64,000 bases of DNA from UKL13-3 sp943369665 (GTDB taxonomy: Bacteria; Bacteroidota; Bacteroidia; UKL13-3), in contig CALRNX020000013.1 of NCBI GenBank assembly GCA_943369665.1, positions 26,680 through 90,679 on the forward strand, given 5' to 3'. The position numbers and the translations under genes were made by a program. Within the stretch, counting starts at the first letter, position 1; every line of letters begins with the position of its first letter. The notes under the pieces were generated by a model. The model was given only the letters and a program-made list of their open reading frames with translations. It was not told where the DNA came from and made no database searches. Shown here piece by piece: positions 1 to 9,416 of the stretch.

Positions 1-2742
1 GATGCTTTCCAATACCTTTCCTTGCTGTGCAATATAATCAGTAGGCAAATCGTACTTAGCAATTTGTCCAAGGAAGTTTGCTTTATCAAAAGCAGTTTCG
101 TAGCGCAATGCATCTCCCTGGGTCAACGCTTTTTTGGTGTAAGCAAGCTCCTCAGGTGTAATACCAGATTCGCGGTATTTATTTAATTCATAGAATATTT
201 CTTTTAATGAACTATCGGTGGTGTTTGTTTTTACACCTGCCGAAATAGTGAATGCTCCATACTCTTTGTTACCATTAAATCCACCACGAATACCGTAGGT
301 AAATCCTTTTTCTTCACGCAAGTTCAAGTTCAAACGACTGTTGAAATTTCCTCCCAATGGGAAGTTCATAACCGTTGATTTGAAAAATTTACCGTTATAA
401 TCATAAGGTAAAGCTCTGTACCCAATACGCAATTCCGATTGAGCAGCTTTGTATTTATCAACAATATAGATCTGTGTTTTTTCAATCGGAACTGGAGTAG
501 CAACTACAGGAGGAAGAACAACCTCTTTTTTAGCCCATTTTTTCAAAAATTCAATTTTAGGCATGATCTCCGCTTCGGTAACATCACCCACAATAACCAG
601 GTTACTCACTGTTGGCGAAAAGAACTTGTCATAAAACGATTGAACATCTTTTACACTCATTGTTTTAATGGTTTTGATGGTTCCGTTTACAGGCTCGGCC
701 AAAATTGATTTACCATATAATAAACGCGCGTATGCTTTGTTGGCTTGATCACCTGCGTTTACTTTTTCGGCATTAATTCCTTCAGCAGTTTGCTTTTGAA
801 CAAGTCTGAAGTCTTCTGCAATAAACTTAGGACGCAATAATTTTTCTTCTACCAACTTTAATGTTGCATCCAGATTTTTCTTTGGAGCATCTACATACAT
901 GGTAATCGCATCTCTACTTGCATCAAATTGGATTGAACTACCTAGTTTTTCCAACATATTGGCAAATGCCTCTGAAGTGTAGTTCTGTGTTGTTTCACCC
1001 ATCATCGCTGCTGTAATAGCTGCCAACCCTGATTTACCCATATTATCGGCAAGTGCATTATTACCTCCTTTGATGGTTAAGATCATTGATACGGTAGGCA
1101 CTTCTGTAGTAGTAGTACCAATCACTTTTAACCCATTATCAAATTTAGCCTGGTACATTGTTGGTACAACAGGAGTCACAGCAGTAGTAATTTCAGGTCT
1201 TTTGCTTCTGTCAAAATTGTCAACCGGTTTTTTGTAAGACAATCCTTTATACTCTAACTCCGTAGACGCCTTTCCTGAAGTAGTTACCAGTTTGGTTTCT
1301 TCTTTGGTTTCCTCTTTCTTTTCATCTCCTTCTTTAGCATTCGGATCTTTTTGTTTTGCCTTCACATTTACAACAGCTGCTTTTTTACCATAAACGTATT
1401 GTCTGAACACACGCATTACGTCTTCTTTGGTTACTTTGTTATAACGGGCTATTTCGTCTTTTACATTATACGTTTTATTCGGTAATAAGTAATTCCATTG
1501 AGCAAGGGTACTTGCTTTACCAGCCACACTCTGCATACTTTCAATATACTGTGTTTCCATCAATGCTTTGGCACGAGCCATATCATCATCAGATACACCT
1601 GTTTTGTTAAACTCTTCCAATGTTTGATTAATAAGTGCCTCAACATCTACATCATTTCCAGGATAAGGAGGGTAAGCTAATGCACCAATTGTAAACTCTC
1701 CAGCCAATTCTGAACAAGGATTCTGAACAAAAACCTGAATCGCTTTTTCTGATTTGATAAAGTTTTTATAAAAGATAGAGTTGTTACCATTACCCAATAC
1801 CAATGAAAGAATATCCAATGCCGGTTCATCAGCATGATAATTAGGCACACTCGGGAAAGTCATCGTAGTAAGTGGTAATACAATATTATCTAAAAATGTA
1901 GCATATACATTATCCGGTAAACGAACGGGTTCAACACGTTGTTTTCTAACCTCAGGTCCACGAGGAATAGGCCCAAAATATTTCATGGCCATTTTTAATA
2001 CATCCTGAGGGTTTACATCTCCGGCAACAACCAAACTTGCATTGTTCGGACCATACCAGCGTTGGAAAAAGTTTTTCAGATCCTCAACATTTACACGATC
2101 AAGATCTTCAACATATCCAATGGTTTGCCAGCTGTATGGGTGACCCGCAGGATACAAAATCTGACCTTGAACTTCTCCTAAACGACCATAAGGTCTATTA
2201 TCTACATTTTGTCCCTTTTCATTTTTAACGGTGGCGCGTTGTACCTCAAACTTCTTTTGGGTAACTGCGTCCAACAAAAAGCCCATTCTATCCGCTTCTA
2301 ACCATAATGCTGTTTCCATATAGTTTTTAGGCAGCGTCTCGAAATAGTTGGTTCTGTCACGGTTTGTTGTTCCGTTCATATCCCCTCCTGCTCCTTGTAC
2401 TATTTTAAAGTGTTCTTCATCTGCAACGTGGTCTGATCCCTGAAACATCATGTGTTCGAAAAAGTGTGCAAACCCTGATTTACCGGGAGTTTCGCGAGCC
2501 GAACCAACATGGTACGTCACATCTACGTGTACAATTGGATCGGAATGATCTTCGTGTATAATCACGATTAAACCGTTGGGAAGTCTCCACTTTTCGTATG
2601 GAATAACCATCTCACCTGGATTGGCGGTAATTTTTTCAACCAGTACGGGTTGAGTTTGATCTGCAGTTGCAGTTGGCGCCTGAGCTCTGGCTCCGAAAAT
2701 AACTCCGGCAGCTACTACTGATGCTACGAATAACTTTTTCAT
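1..2742 (-). CDS. M16 family zinc metallopeptidase, two-domain, 3' end outside window
   Basis: The reading frame is open from the start codon at 2742 to the window edge, giving the first 914 residues of a secreted pitrilysin/insulinase-type peptidase. The N-terminus is a signal peptide (MKKLFVASVVAAG, ending near ARAQA). The inverted zinc motif HFFEH lies at residues 93-97, with the expected downstream acidic region near NEKGQNVDN. Family members of this length have two M16 units in tandem, the first catalytic and the second usually inactive; the second half here fits that plan. It probably degrades peptides in the periplasm or at the surface. No other gene of its operon is visible. The call is firm; the substrate is unknown. 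Confidence 0.93.
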   Translation of the reverse strand, partial: MKKLFVASVVAAGVIFGARAQAPTATADQTQPVLVEKITANPGEMVIPYEKWRLPNGLIVIIHEDHSDPIVHVDVTYHVGSARETPGKSGFAHFFEHMMFQGSDHVADEEHFKIVQGAGGDMNGTTNRDRTNYFETLPKNYMETALWLEADRMGFLLDAVTQKKFEVQRATVKNEKGQNVDNRPYGRLGEVQGQILYPAGHPYSWQTIGYVEDLDRVNVEDLKNFFQRWYGPNNASLVVAGDVNPQDVLKMAMKYFGPIPRGPEVRKQRVEPVRLPDNVYATFLDNIVLPLTTMTFPSVPNYHADEPALDILSLVLGNGNNSIFYKNFIKSEKAIQVFVQNPCSELAGEFTIGALAYPPYPGNDVDVEALINQTLEEFNKTGVSDDDMARAKALMETQYIESMQSVAGKASTLAQWNYLLPNKTYNVKDEIARYNKVTKEDVMRVFRQYVYGKKAAVVNVKAKQKDPNAKEGDEKKEETKEETKLVTTSGKASTELEYKGLSYKKPVDNFDRSKRPEITTAVTPVVPTMYQAKFDNGLKVIGTTTTEVPTVSMILTIKGGNNALADNMGKSGLAAITAAMMGETTQNYTSEAFANMLEKLGSSIQFDASRDAITMYVDAPKKNLDATLKLVEEKLLRPKFIAEDFRLVQKQTAEGINAEKVNAGDQANKAYARLLYGKSILAEPVNGTIKTIKTMSVKDVQSFYDKFFSPTVSNLVIVGDVTEAEIMPKIEFLKKWAKKEVVLPPVVATPVPIEKTQIYIVDKYKAAQSELRIGYRALPYDYNGKFFKSTVMNFPLGGNFNSRLNLNLREEKGFTYGIRGGFNGNKEYGAFTISAGVKTNTTDSSLKEIFYELNKYRESGITPEELAYTKKALTQGDALRYETAFDKANFLGQIAKYDLPTDYIAQQGKVLESI

Positions 2743-2899
2743 TTGTTAAATATTTTAAGCGGTTGCAATTTCAACGATTTTATACAGAATACCCAACCAT
2801 TTTTTTTAAAGGCATTCTTTAGTGACAATTGGTTATAAATGTTTCTTTTTTATATTCACGGCTCTCCTTACTTTCGCATCACAAGAAACAATCGATATC

Positions 2900-3445
2900 A
2901 TGAACAAAAGAATAATTACCGTCATAGCAATTGTATTTGCAGCAGCTTTAACCCGTTTATTACCTCATGCGCCCAATTTTACCCCAATTGCAGCAATAGC
3001 ATTGTTTGGAGGAGCATATATTACCAACAGGTATTTGGCCATTTTCATTCCTTTATTGGCAATGTTGTTGAGCGATGCGTTAATGGGTTTTAACGGATGG
3101 GCTTTTACAGAACAAGTAATTGCGGTATATGGCAGTTTGGTGCTTATTTCACTTATGGGAGCTTCTACATTAAAAGGCGACAAAAAAGCTCTTAAAATTG
3201 CAGGAGCAACAGTTAGTTCTTCTGTTGTATTTTTTATCATTACCAATTTAGCGGTTTGGATCGGAGGTTTTGCGCACACACCGGCTTTGTATCCATTAAA
3301 TGGAGCAGGACTGTTAGAGTGTTATGTTGCCGCAATACCGTTTTTTCAAAATAGCTTAATGGGCGACCTGTTTTACAGTGGTGTATTGTTTGGTGGGTTT
3401 TATTTAGCAAGCATTAATATTCCTGCCTTAGCAGAAAACAAATAA
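2900..3445 (+). CDS. DUF6580 family membrane protein
   Basis: This is a 181-residue, strongly hydrophobic protein with about five membrane segments. It begins MNKRIITVIAIVF and contains LTRLLPHAPNFTPIAAIALFGG, the conserved N-terminal signature of DUF6580, a family with weak similarity to small-molecule (ECF-type) transporter subunits. The open frame extends upstream to 2822, but the added residues do not match the family, so the internal ATG at 2900 is preferred. It is divergent from the M16 gene and followed at once by a strong terminator, so it is probably monocistronic. The substrate is unknown. Confidence 0.8.
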   Translation: MNKRIITVIAIVFAAALTRLLPHAPNFTPIAAIALFGGAYITNRYLAIFIPLLAMLLSDALMGFNGWAFTEQVIAVYGSLVLISLMGASTLKGDKKALKIAGATVSSSVVFFIITNLAVWIGGFAHTPALYPLNGAGLLECYVAAIPFFQNSLMGDLFYSGVLFGGFYLASINIPALAENK

Positions 3446-3471
3446 TTCATCTTAGGTTTTACCTAACCCAA

Positions 3472-3503
3472 AACAGCCTTGCAATGCAAGGCTGTTTTTT
3501 TTT
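3472..3503 (+). terminator. Rho-independent terminator after the DUF6580 gene
   Basis: A perfect 11-bp stem (AACAGCCTTGC with GCAAGGCTGTT) has a 3-base loop and is followed by a run of T. It lies 26 bases after the DUF6580 stop codon. Confidence 0.9.
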
Positions 3504-3631
3504 GCCTGTGGCTAAATATTTATTTAGTCTTTACCCTTTCAACAGCTTTTTATTGAGATTGTATATTGACCAATTATATTGTATCGTGACTGCTCATTTG
3601 CGATATCAAGGGTATGCCATATACATACACT

Positions 3632-3667
3632 AAAAAAGGGTGCTGAAGTAATCTTCAACACCCTTTT
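3632..3667 (-). terminator. Rho-independent terminator of the M43 protease gene
   Basis: Read on the minus strand, GGGTGTTGAAG pairs with CTTCAGCACCC (one G-U pair) around a short loop and is followed by a T run. It lies about 25 bases downstream of the M43 stop codon. Confidence 0.85.
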
Positions 3668-3690
3668 GGTATATAAGGAACTAAAAATAA

Positions 3691-5886
3691 CTAGTCGATC
3701 AACACTTTAGTGCTGAATGTATTTTGTCCAACACTTGTTTTAACAAAATACATTCCAGATTGCAAGCCTAATTCCGCTTTGTTAATTTGTACCGATTGCA
3801 TTCCTGCAGTTTGGCTGCCATTGTGCAATACAGCAATTTCTTTTCCTACCAGATCATACAATTTAACGCTTACCATTTCAGTAGTTGCTAAGGTATATTT
3901 TAATGTTGCTGTTTCACTGAAAGGATTTGGAACGATGGCCAGTTGAATATCTTTTGCTGTCAACTCACCAAATCCGGTACTTCCACTTGCGCCAACTACC
4001 AATCCATCCACGTAGAAGTTATTTCCACCTTTGTATGTAAATGACAATTTGAATTTAACGCTTGCCAATTGAGAACCAGAACCAACTGTTCCACCTGAAA
4101 TTCCATCGTTTCTCCATTGTGAAGCATTCACCGGAACATATGATACACTAGGTTGAATGCCTGCAGCTGGAGTTGAGGCTGTTGTAAGAGGATTAGGTGT
4201 TGTTGGTGAATTTTCATTCCCTGCAGTTTGCTTTTTCTGTACCCAGTTTTTACCACAGTCGTATGAAACCAATAATTGCAATCCGTCACGGGAATCATTT
4301 TGATTTGATGAGCTCAAAAAGTTAGCTGCAAAAGAATAATTATAGTTGATAAATGGATTGCTTGCTCCCGATAGATCAAATGTTGGAGAAACAATTGAAT
4401 AGGTAAACACCTTATCCAATTCATTGGTTTGCAGCATCAAACTATGATTTCCATCTTTACTGGCCGCATCCGTACGGTGCCAGTTACCTGGTTGTTCACT
4501 TTCAAAATACCAGCCTTTTGCCAGGTAATCGTTGATATAATCCCAATCGGCATAATATAAACCGGAGCTCAAAGTAACCTTTTCAGCAGGAGATTCTACA
4601 TAAATAATATTTTGTTTGGTAACAGTTGCACTACCATTTGTACCTGTACTAGTAAGTGTAACAGTTTTCCAGCCTGGTGTACTATAAGTAACAGTAGCAG
4701 TGGCTGTAGTAGCAGTTGCAGGGCTTGCTCCTTCTCCAAAATTCCAGGCCCATTGGGTAACAGTAGCATTGTAAGTGTCATCCCTGAAACTTACGTTGCT
4801 GCCAACACAAACTTTTGTTCCAGGAACTGTCATGTAAAAATTGGCAATAGGAGCCGGGGTACAAGTATACCCGTCTTCTACTCCGGTAGCAATAAGGTTT
4901 TCTGTTTGCCAAAGTTTGTTTCTGTAGTTTTCTAAACAGAATTTCATACGGGCAGCCTGACCTAAAGAAAACATCACACCACTGCAACTTCCTGAGAAAT
5001 AATCCATGATATTCTCCTGCATATCCGGAAGATCCGGATTATCAGTAGCACAACTATTATAGTTGGTATCAGCACAAAAATCAGGTCTGCCTGAATTGAC
5101 AGAACCCTCTGCATATAAAAAGTAAGTTGGAGGAGTATCAAATACACCATCGCCATCACCACAACTATCTGCATCACTGCCTTCAAACGGGTGAATCAAC
5201 CCCATTGAATGGCCTATTTCGTGTGCAACGGTATTACCGCTTATCGACTGCACAGCATCAATTAACAAACCATCGGTAATAGAACTTGAAAACCCATAAG
5301 GTAACTGTGCAAATCCACCCACTAGTCTACCATTTGAATAAACGGTAGCTGCAGTCCAGATGTTAAGGTATTTTTTGGTATCCCATGTGCTAAGCCTTTT
5401 AATATTCTGAGTAGCTTTATAGGTTTCTGTGGTTTGAACCCTCACAATTCCATTGGTGCAATTTCCTTGAGGATCTTTTTTGGCCAATCTGAATTCAAAA
5501 TTAACATCTGCTACGATATCTTTAAATACTGATCTTACATTGCTTACCAAACTAGGATCAGCATTATAATATTGATTCAATCTTGTAATAATTGAGGCAA
5601 CCTGAGCATTTGAAAGGTTTTCCGACCCGTTATTGTGAAACACATGAACCACTACAGGAATAATATAGGTCATTTCTGTCTTATTTTTAGCCTTTGACGG
5701 GGGATTTGCTTTAATGTATTCCTGCCAACTAGCCTCAAAAGCTCTTTTAGCAGCATCAAATGCAAGCGGGTTAGCATCACGTTGCAATTTTGTCTCTAAG
5801 TCAGTACCACAATTACTAATACTTTGAGCATTTACTATACCCCCTACAAATAGAAGTGTCATTAAAGTAAAAACTGTTTTTCTCAT
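3691..5886 (-). CDS. Secreted M43 (pappalysin/cytophagalysin) metalloprotease with PKD and T9SS sorting domains
   Basis: The 731-residue protein has a signal peptide (MRKTVFTLMTLLFVGGIVNAQ). Its metzincin zinc motif HEIGHSMGLIH is at residues 222-232, with a Met-turn region around NIMDYFSG, as in M43 peptidases. A PKD-type domain follows (about 345-430, with the WNFGEG pattern), then a beta-rich segment. The C-terminal type A sorting domain starts at VPNPFSETATLKY and ends GMYFVKTSVGQ...KVLID. Known family members digest extracellular proteins, and T9SS exports and often anchors them on the cell surface. All key residues are present. It has its own terminator and is probably transcribed alone. 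Confidence 0.93.
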   Translation of the reverse strand: MRKTVFTLMTLLFVGGIVNAQSISNCGTDLETKLQRDANPLAFDAAKRAFEASWQEYIKANPPSKAKNKTEMTYIIPVVVHVFHNNGSENLSNAQVASIITRLNQYYNADPSLVSNVRSVFKDIVADVNFEFRLAKKDPQGNCTNGIVRVQTTETYKATQNIKRLSTWDTKKYLNIWTAATVYSNGRLVGGFAQLPYGFSSSITDGLLIDAVQSISGNTVAHEIGHSMGLIHPFEGSDADSCGDGDGVFDTPPTYFLYAEGSVNSGRPDFCADTNYNSCATDNPDLPDMQENIMDYFSGSCSGVMFSLGQAARMKFCLENYRNKLWQTENLIATGVEDGYTCTPAPIANFYMTVPGTKVCVGSNVSFRDDTYNATVTQWAWNFGEGASPATATTATATVTYSTPGWKTVTLTSTGTNGSATVTKQNIIYVESPAEKVTLSSGLYYADWDYINDYLAKGWYFESEQPGNWHRTDAASKDGNHSLMLQTNELDKVFTYSIVSPTFDLSGASNPFINYNYSFAANFLSSSNQNDSRDGLQLLVSYDCGKNWVQKKQTAGNENSPTTPNPLTTASTPAAGIQPSVSYVPVNASQWRNDGISGGTVGSGSQLASVKFKLSFTYKGGNNFYVDGLVVGASGSTGFGELTAKDIQLAIVPNPFSETATLKYTLATTEMVSVKLYDLVGKEIAVLHNGSQTAGMQSVQINKAELGLQSGMYFVKTSVGQNTFSTKVLID

Positions 5887-5944
5887 ATCGTTTCAATATT
5901 TTCAGGTGGGAAAAATAATACTTTTTTTATGTAAGACAACCCCT

Positions 5945-6463
5945 TTATTGAATTGGTTGCACTAGTAGCTGATTTCTTGGAACTTCCCATACCTCTAAGT
6001 CATACATTCGTTTTCCTTCTATTTTGAGCCTCAAGGCGGTACACACCTGGTGAAAACCTTTAATCCCTGCAGCACCCGGGTTAAAATGCATGATATCTAA
6101 CTTTTTGTCTTTCATCACCTTGAGTATATGAGAGTGCCCACATACCATAATATCCGGCTTTGCTTTGGCTATTTCTTTTTTAAACTGAGGACTGTATTTA
6201 TCGGGGTATCCACCGATATGCAATATGCATACCGACAAACCTTCTACTTCAAACCTATTTATTTCGGGCATTTCTACCCGGAGCTCCCTCCCGTCAATAT
6301 TTCCCCATACTGTTTTCAGGGGCTTAAAAGCCTTGAGTTTATTAAACGTTTCAATATCGCCCCAATCGCCTGCATGCCATATTTCGTCACAGTCTTTAAA
6401 AAACTCAAACAGAACCGGATTAAAATATCCGTGTGTATCCGATAAAATGCCAACTTTCTTCAT
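5945..6463 (-). CDS. YfcE/MJ0936-type metallophosphoesterase
   Basis: This 172-residue cytosolic calcineurin-like phosphoesterase has all five metal-binding blocks: DTH at 9-11, AGDWGD at 31-36, GNID at 54-57, LHIGG with His82, and GHSH at 109-112. The length is typical of the YfcE group, which hydrolyses simple phosphodiesters in vitro; the physiological substrate is unknown. Its start codon is only 23 bp from the divergent rhomboid start, so the two promoters must overlap each other's 5' regions. Confidence 0.92.
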   Translation of the reverse strand: MKKVGILSDTHGYFNPVLFEFFKDCDEIWHAGDWGDIETFNKLKAFKPLKTVWGNIDGRELRVEMPEINRFEVEGLSVCILHIGGYPDKYSPQFKKEIAKAKPDIMVCGHSHILKVMKDKKLDIMHFNPGAAGIKGFHQVCTALRLKIEGKRMYDLEVWEVPRNQLLVQPIQ

Positions 6464-6486
6464 ATTTGCTGCTTACAAGTATACAA

Positions 6487-7092
6487 ATGACATTATACAT
6501 CATCATCATCACAGTTGCTATTAGTCTTCTTGCTTTTTCACAACCCCGTTTAATGAGTGCACTTATTTTCGACCCGATTGCCATTAAACACAAAAAAGAA
6601 TACTATCGGTTTGTAACCTGCGGCCTATTGCATGCCGATTTTTTTCACTTGTTCGTAAACATGTTTGTGCTGTATTCTTTTGGACAGGCGGTAGAATACT
6701 ATTATGGAAAAATTTTCGGACAACATTCCGAACTTGTTTACTTAACACTTTATATCACATCCATCTTTGCAGCCAATATTTCAACATATTATAAGCAACA
6801 ACACAACCCATTGTATCGTTCGCTGGGAGCTTCCGGAGCTGTAAGCGCAGTAGTATTTACCTCCATTTTATTTGCTCCTTTTAACAAAATATATTTATAT
6901 GGCATTATTGGGTTGCCGGGCATTGTATTAGGAGGACTGTATCTTGGGTATTCATATTATATGAGTAAACGCGAAGAAACTGCAGACAATATTAACCACG
7001 ATGCGCATTGGCAAGGTGCAGTTTATGGCATTCTGTTTACAATCGTTTTAAAACCAAAAGTGATCTCTATTTTCCTGGGTCAGTTGTTTTAA
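6487..7092 (+). CDS. Rhomboid family intramembrane serine protease
   Basis: The 201-residue membrane protein has about six helices. The catalytic serine is in GASGA (Ser116), the catalytic histidine is in HDAHWQG (His174), and the oxyanion-side HxxxN signature is HLFVN (His54, Asn58). It would cleave transmembrane segments of other proteins. The open frame begins at 6433, but that start would overlap the divergent phosphoesterase gene; ATG 6487 begins directly with the first membrane helix and is chosen. The stop overlaps the convergent downstream gene by 4 bp. The substrate is unknown. Confidence 0.93.
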   Translation: MTLYIIIITVAISLLAFSQPRLMSALIFDPIAIKHKKEYYRFVTCGLLHADFFHLFVNMFVLYSFGQAVEYYYGKIFGQHSELVYLTLYITSIFAANISTYYKQQHNPLYRSLGASGAVSAVVFTSILFAPFNKIYLYGIIGLPGIVLGGLYLGYSYYMSKREETADNINHDAHWQGAVYGILFTIVLKPKVISIFLGQLF

Positions 7093-7715
7093 AACATAAA
7101 ACCAATCCTGAAACTCCAAGGGCTCAAATAGAAATTTTTGGTAAAGGTTGTTGGGTCCGAGAGGTCGTCTTGTTTCCACAATACATCGTACAAAATGAGT
7201 ACATAAGCTCCGGCACCCTGGTTTGAGCCGCTGTTATATCCTCCTCCCAAATACAGGGAGTTTCCCCAAATGCGCTTTTCATCACCCAATCGGTTATAGG
7301 TGGTAAAGTTAAGTGGCATATATTCCGCATGCAAAAATACCGGACCAAATAATGTTTGCCTGGCAAGTAAATTGAATCCTATAGCATTATCATCAAAAGT
7401 GGTAGTGGTTCCGTTCGGGTTTATGTATTTCTGACTCCAATAGATATAGGTAAATCCGGCACCAACTATTGTTTTGGGTTTTAACTTATAAAACACTTGC
7501 GGCTGCAGTAAAAAATAAGAACCTCCGCTACCGATACCTCCTGTGATATTTCCTCCATAACTTATCCTGTCGGCCAAAGGCTCTTTTCCATCCTCCATCA
7601 TTTCATCTTTCTCAGCTTGCTTATCTGAGTCCATTTCTTTGAGCTTGCGTTGTGCCCAAGTATTTTGAGAACTTAAGGCCACCATAAGTGTGAAGATAAA
7701 AATGTGTTTACGCAT
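7089..7715 (-). CDS. Putative outer-membrane beta-barrel protein, function unknown
   Basis: The protein has about 208 residues with a signal peptide (MRKHIFIFTLMVALSSQNTWAQ). A charged stretch (KEMDSDKQAEKDEMMEDGKE) is followed by alternating hydrophobic and glycine/aromatic strands, ending with FRIGFMF. A terminal aromatic residue and strands such as GGNITGGIGSGGSYF suggest a small outer-membrane barrel. ATGs at 7733 and 7718 are also possible starts; 7715 gives the cleanest signal peptide. It converges on the rhomboid gene with a 4-bp overlap. The function is not recognised. Confidence 0.7.
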   Translation of the reverse strand: MRKHIFIFTLMVALSSQNTWAQRKLKEMDSDKQAEKDEMMEDGKEPLADRISYGGNITGGIGSGGSYFLLQPQVFYKLKPKTIVGAGFTYIYWSQKYINPNGTTTTFDDNAIGFNLLARQTLFGPVFLHAEYMPLNFTTYNRLGDEKRIWGNSLYLGGGYNSGSNQGAGAYVLILYDVLWKQDDLSDPTTFTKNFYLSPWSFRIGFMF

Positions 7716-7864
7716 CATTGTAATTATAGACATTTTGTAAAATCGGATGGTTGCTTTATGATGAAACGTGCATCCTACAACAAATTTATGTAAATATTGG
7801 CTATTTAGTTTTATAAAGCCTTATTTCGCAATGCATTTTTAACAAATCAATCAAAATCCTAATT

Positions 7865-8941
7865 ATGAGCAAAATTCACAACTTTTCTGCCGGCCCTGCA
7901 ATTCTACCACAATCTGCAATCGATGCTTCGATTCAGGCATTGCAAAATTTTTCGGGTACCGGTTTATCTCTAATTGAAGTTTCGCATCGCAGCAAAGAAT
8001 ACGAAGCAGTAGTTGCAGAAGCAACTCAATTGGTAAAAGATATTTTGAAATTGGGTGATGATTATGCGGTGGTTTTTTTACAAGGAGGAGCAAGCCTACA
8101 ATTTGATATGATCCCAATGAACTGGCTTGGAGATGGCGAAACTGCTGCTTATACCAATACCGGTGTGTGGGCAGGAAGGGCAATTAAAGAAGCGAAGATT
8201 ATTGGAAATGTAAATGTAGTTGCAAGCAGCGAAGACAAGAATTTTAACTATATTCCTAAAGGATATTCTATTCCAAAAGATTCAAAATATTTTCACTACA
8301 CGACCAATAATACCATTTACGGAACAGAAACGTTTGATATTCCGGAAACAAATGGAGTTCCACTCATTTGTGATATGAGTTCGGATATTTTCAGCCGTCC
8401 ATTTGATGCAAACAAGTTTGATATGATTTATGCCGGTGCTCAAAAAAACATGGGACCAGCAGGTACAACATTGGTGATCATCAAAAAGTCGTTTTTGGAA
8501 AAACGTGTTACCAAAAAACTTCCAACCATGTTGGATTACGCAGTACATATTGAAAATGGAAGCATGTACAATACACCGAGTGTGTTCGCCATTTTTGTGT
8601 GTATGCATACCTTACGCTGGATCAAAGAGGTTGGACTTGAAGCAATGGAAACACGCAACAAAGCCAAAGCCGACCTGCTATACAACGAAATTGACCGCAA
8701 CAGTTTATTTGTGGGCACAGTTGCCAAAGAAGACCGTAGCCGCATGAACGTAAACTTTGTATTAACCAAACCTGAACTGGAATCTGAATTCTTAAAATTC
8801 TGCGAAAGCAAAAACCTTAGTGGATTAAAAGGGCACCGTTCTGTCGGAGGATTGCGCGCAAGTTTGTACAATGCCTTGGAAATAGAAAGTGTGCAGGCCT
8901 TAGTGAATGCAATGCAAGAGTTTGAAACAATGAAGAAGTAA
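7865..8941 (+). CDS. serC: Phosphoserine aminotransferase
   Basis: This 358-residue PLP enzyme converts 3-phosphohydroxypyruvate and glutamate to phosphoserine and 2-oxoglutarate, the second step of serine biosynthesis. It begins with the family signature FSAGPA. GGAS (74-77) binds the cofactor phosphate, the Schiff-base lysine is Lys194 in YAGAQKNMGPAG, and HRSVGGLRASLYNA lies near the C-terminus. It is first in a run with a four-helix-bundle gene and serA, so the two enzymes of consecutive steps are probably co-transcribed. Confidence 0.97.
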   Translation: MSKIHNFSAGPAILPQSAIDASIQALQNFSGTGLSLIEVSHRSKEYEAVVAEATQLVKDILKLGDDYAVVFLQGGASLQFDMIPMNWLGDGETAAYTNTGVWAGRAIKEAKIIGNVNVVASSEDKNFNYIPKGYSIPKDSKYFHYTTNNTIYGTETFDIPETNGVPLICDMSSDIFSRPFDANKFDMIYAGAQKNMGPAGTTLVIIKKSFLEKRVTKKLPTMLDYAVHIENGSMYNTPSVFAIFVCMHTLRWIKEVGLEAMETRNKAKADLLYNEIDRNSLFVGTVAKEDRSRMNVNFVLTKPELESEFLKFCESKNLSGLKGHRSVGGLRASLYNALEIESVQALVNAMQEFETMKK

Positions 8942-8951
8942 TCTGTTAATA

Positions 8952-8979
8952 GTGTTGATTGTGTTAATTATGTTAATGT
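8952..8979. repeat. Left arm of imperfect inverted repeat flanking the four-helix-bundle gene
   Basis: This 28-bp arm begins GTGTTGATTG and is built from 9-bp units of the TGTTAATNN type. It matches the reverse complement of 9382-9409 at 23 of 28 positions by eye. It starts 10 bp after the serC stop and ends just before the ATG of the enclosed gene. Confidence 0.75.
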
Positions 8980-8988
8980 AAACTGACT

Positions 8989-9372
8989 ATGAATACTGGA
9001 TTTGAATCGTTTGAAGAGCTTAATGCATATAAGCTTGCAAGAGAGATTCGAACTGAGATATCTACTTTATCAAAAACATTCCCTCAACACGAAGAATATA
9101 AATTAAAAGATCAAATTATTCGTTCATCAAGGTCGGTTACAGCAAATATTGCTGAAGGACATGGTAGACATTATTTTAAAGAGAATATAAAATTTTGCAT
9201 TATGGCAAGAGGTTCTCTAAATGAAACTATTGACCACCTAACGGTAGCTCTGGATGAAAAATATATTAACGAAGAACTATTTTCGAAATTAAGAGATAAA
9301 ATTAAAACAAACATAAAAGTGTTAAATGGGTATATGAGTTATTCAAAGAAGTTAATTGACAACAAAACATAG
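8989..9372 (+). CDS. Four-helix-bundle protein (S23 / 23S rRNA intervening-sequence family)
   Basis: This 127-residue, all-helical protein carries the family core RSSRSVTANIAEGHGR (about 42-57), then FKENIKFCIMARGSLNE and a C-terminal helix with LNGYM. Homologs are encoded in intervening sequences of 23S rRNA genes in Leptospira and Coxiella, and as free-standing genes in many Bacteroidota. The molecular role is unknown; a basic pentameric helical bundle suggests nucleic-acid contact. It lies between serC and serA on the same strand, flanked by imperfect inverted repeats, so it looks like a cassette inserted into an existing operon. Confidence 0.9.
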   Translation: MNTGFESFEELNAYKLAREIRTEISTLSKTFPQHEEYKLKDQIIRSSRSVTANIAEGHGRHYFKENIKFCIMARGSLNETIDHLTVALDEKYINEELFSKLRDKIKTNIKVLNGYMSYSKKLIDNKT

Positions 9373-9381
9373 TCCTTTTTC

Positions 9382-9409
9382 AAATTAACACATTCAACAT
9401 AATCAACAC
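9382..9409. repeat. Right arm of imperfect inverted repeat flanking the four-helix-bundle gene
   Basis: This is the partner of 8952-8979, made of AACA-containing 9-bp units (for example CAACATAATCAACAC). It ends 7 bp before the serA start codon. The two arms could pair in the transcript and loop out the enclosed gene. Confidence 0.75.
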
Positions 9410-9416
9410 ATAACAC

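Noticed and set aside
6433..6486. Longer rhomboid start
   Set aside because: It would overlap the start of the divergent phosphoesterase gene and adds residues with no family match.
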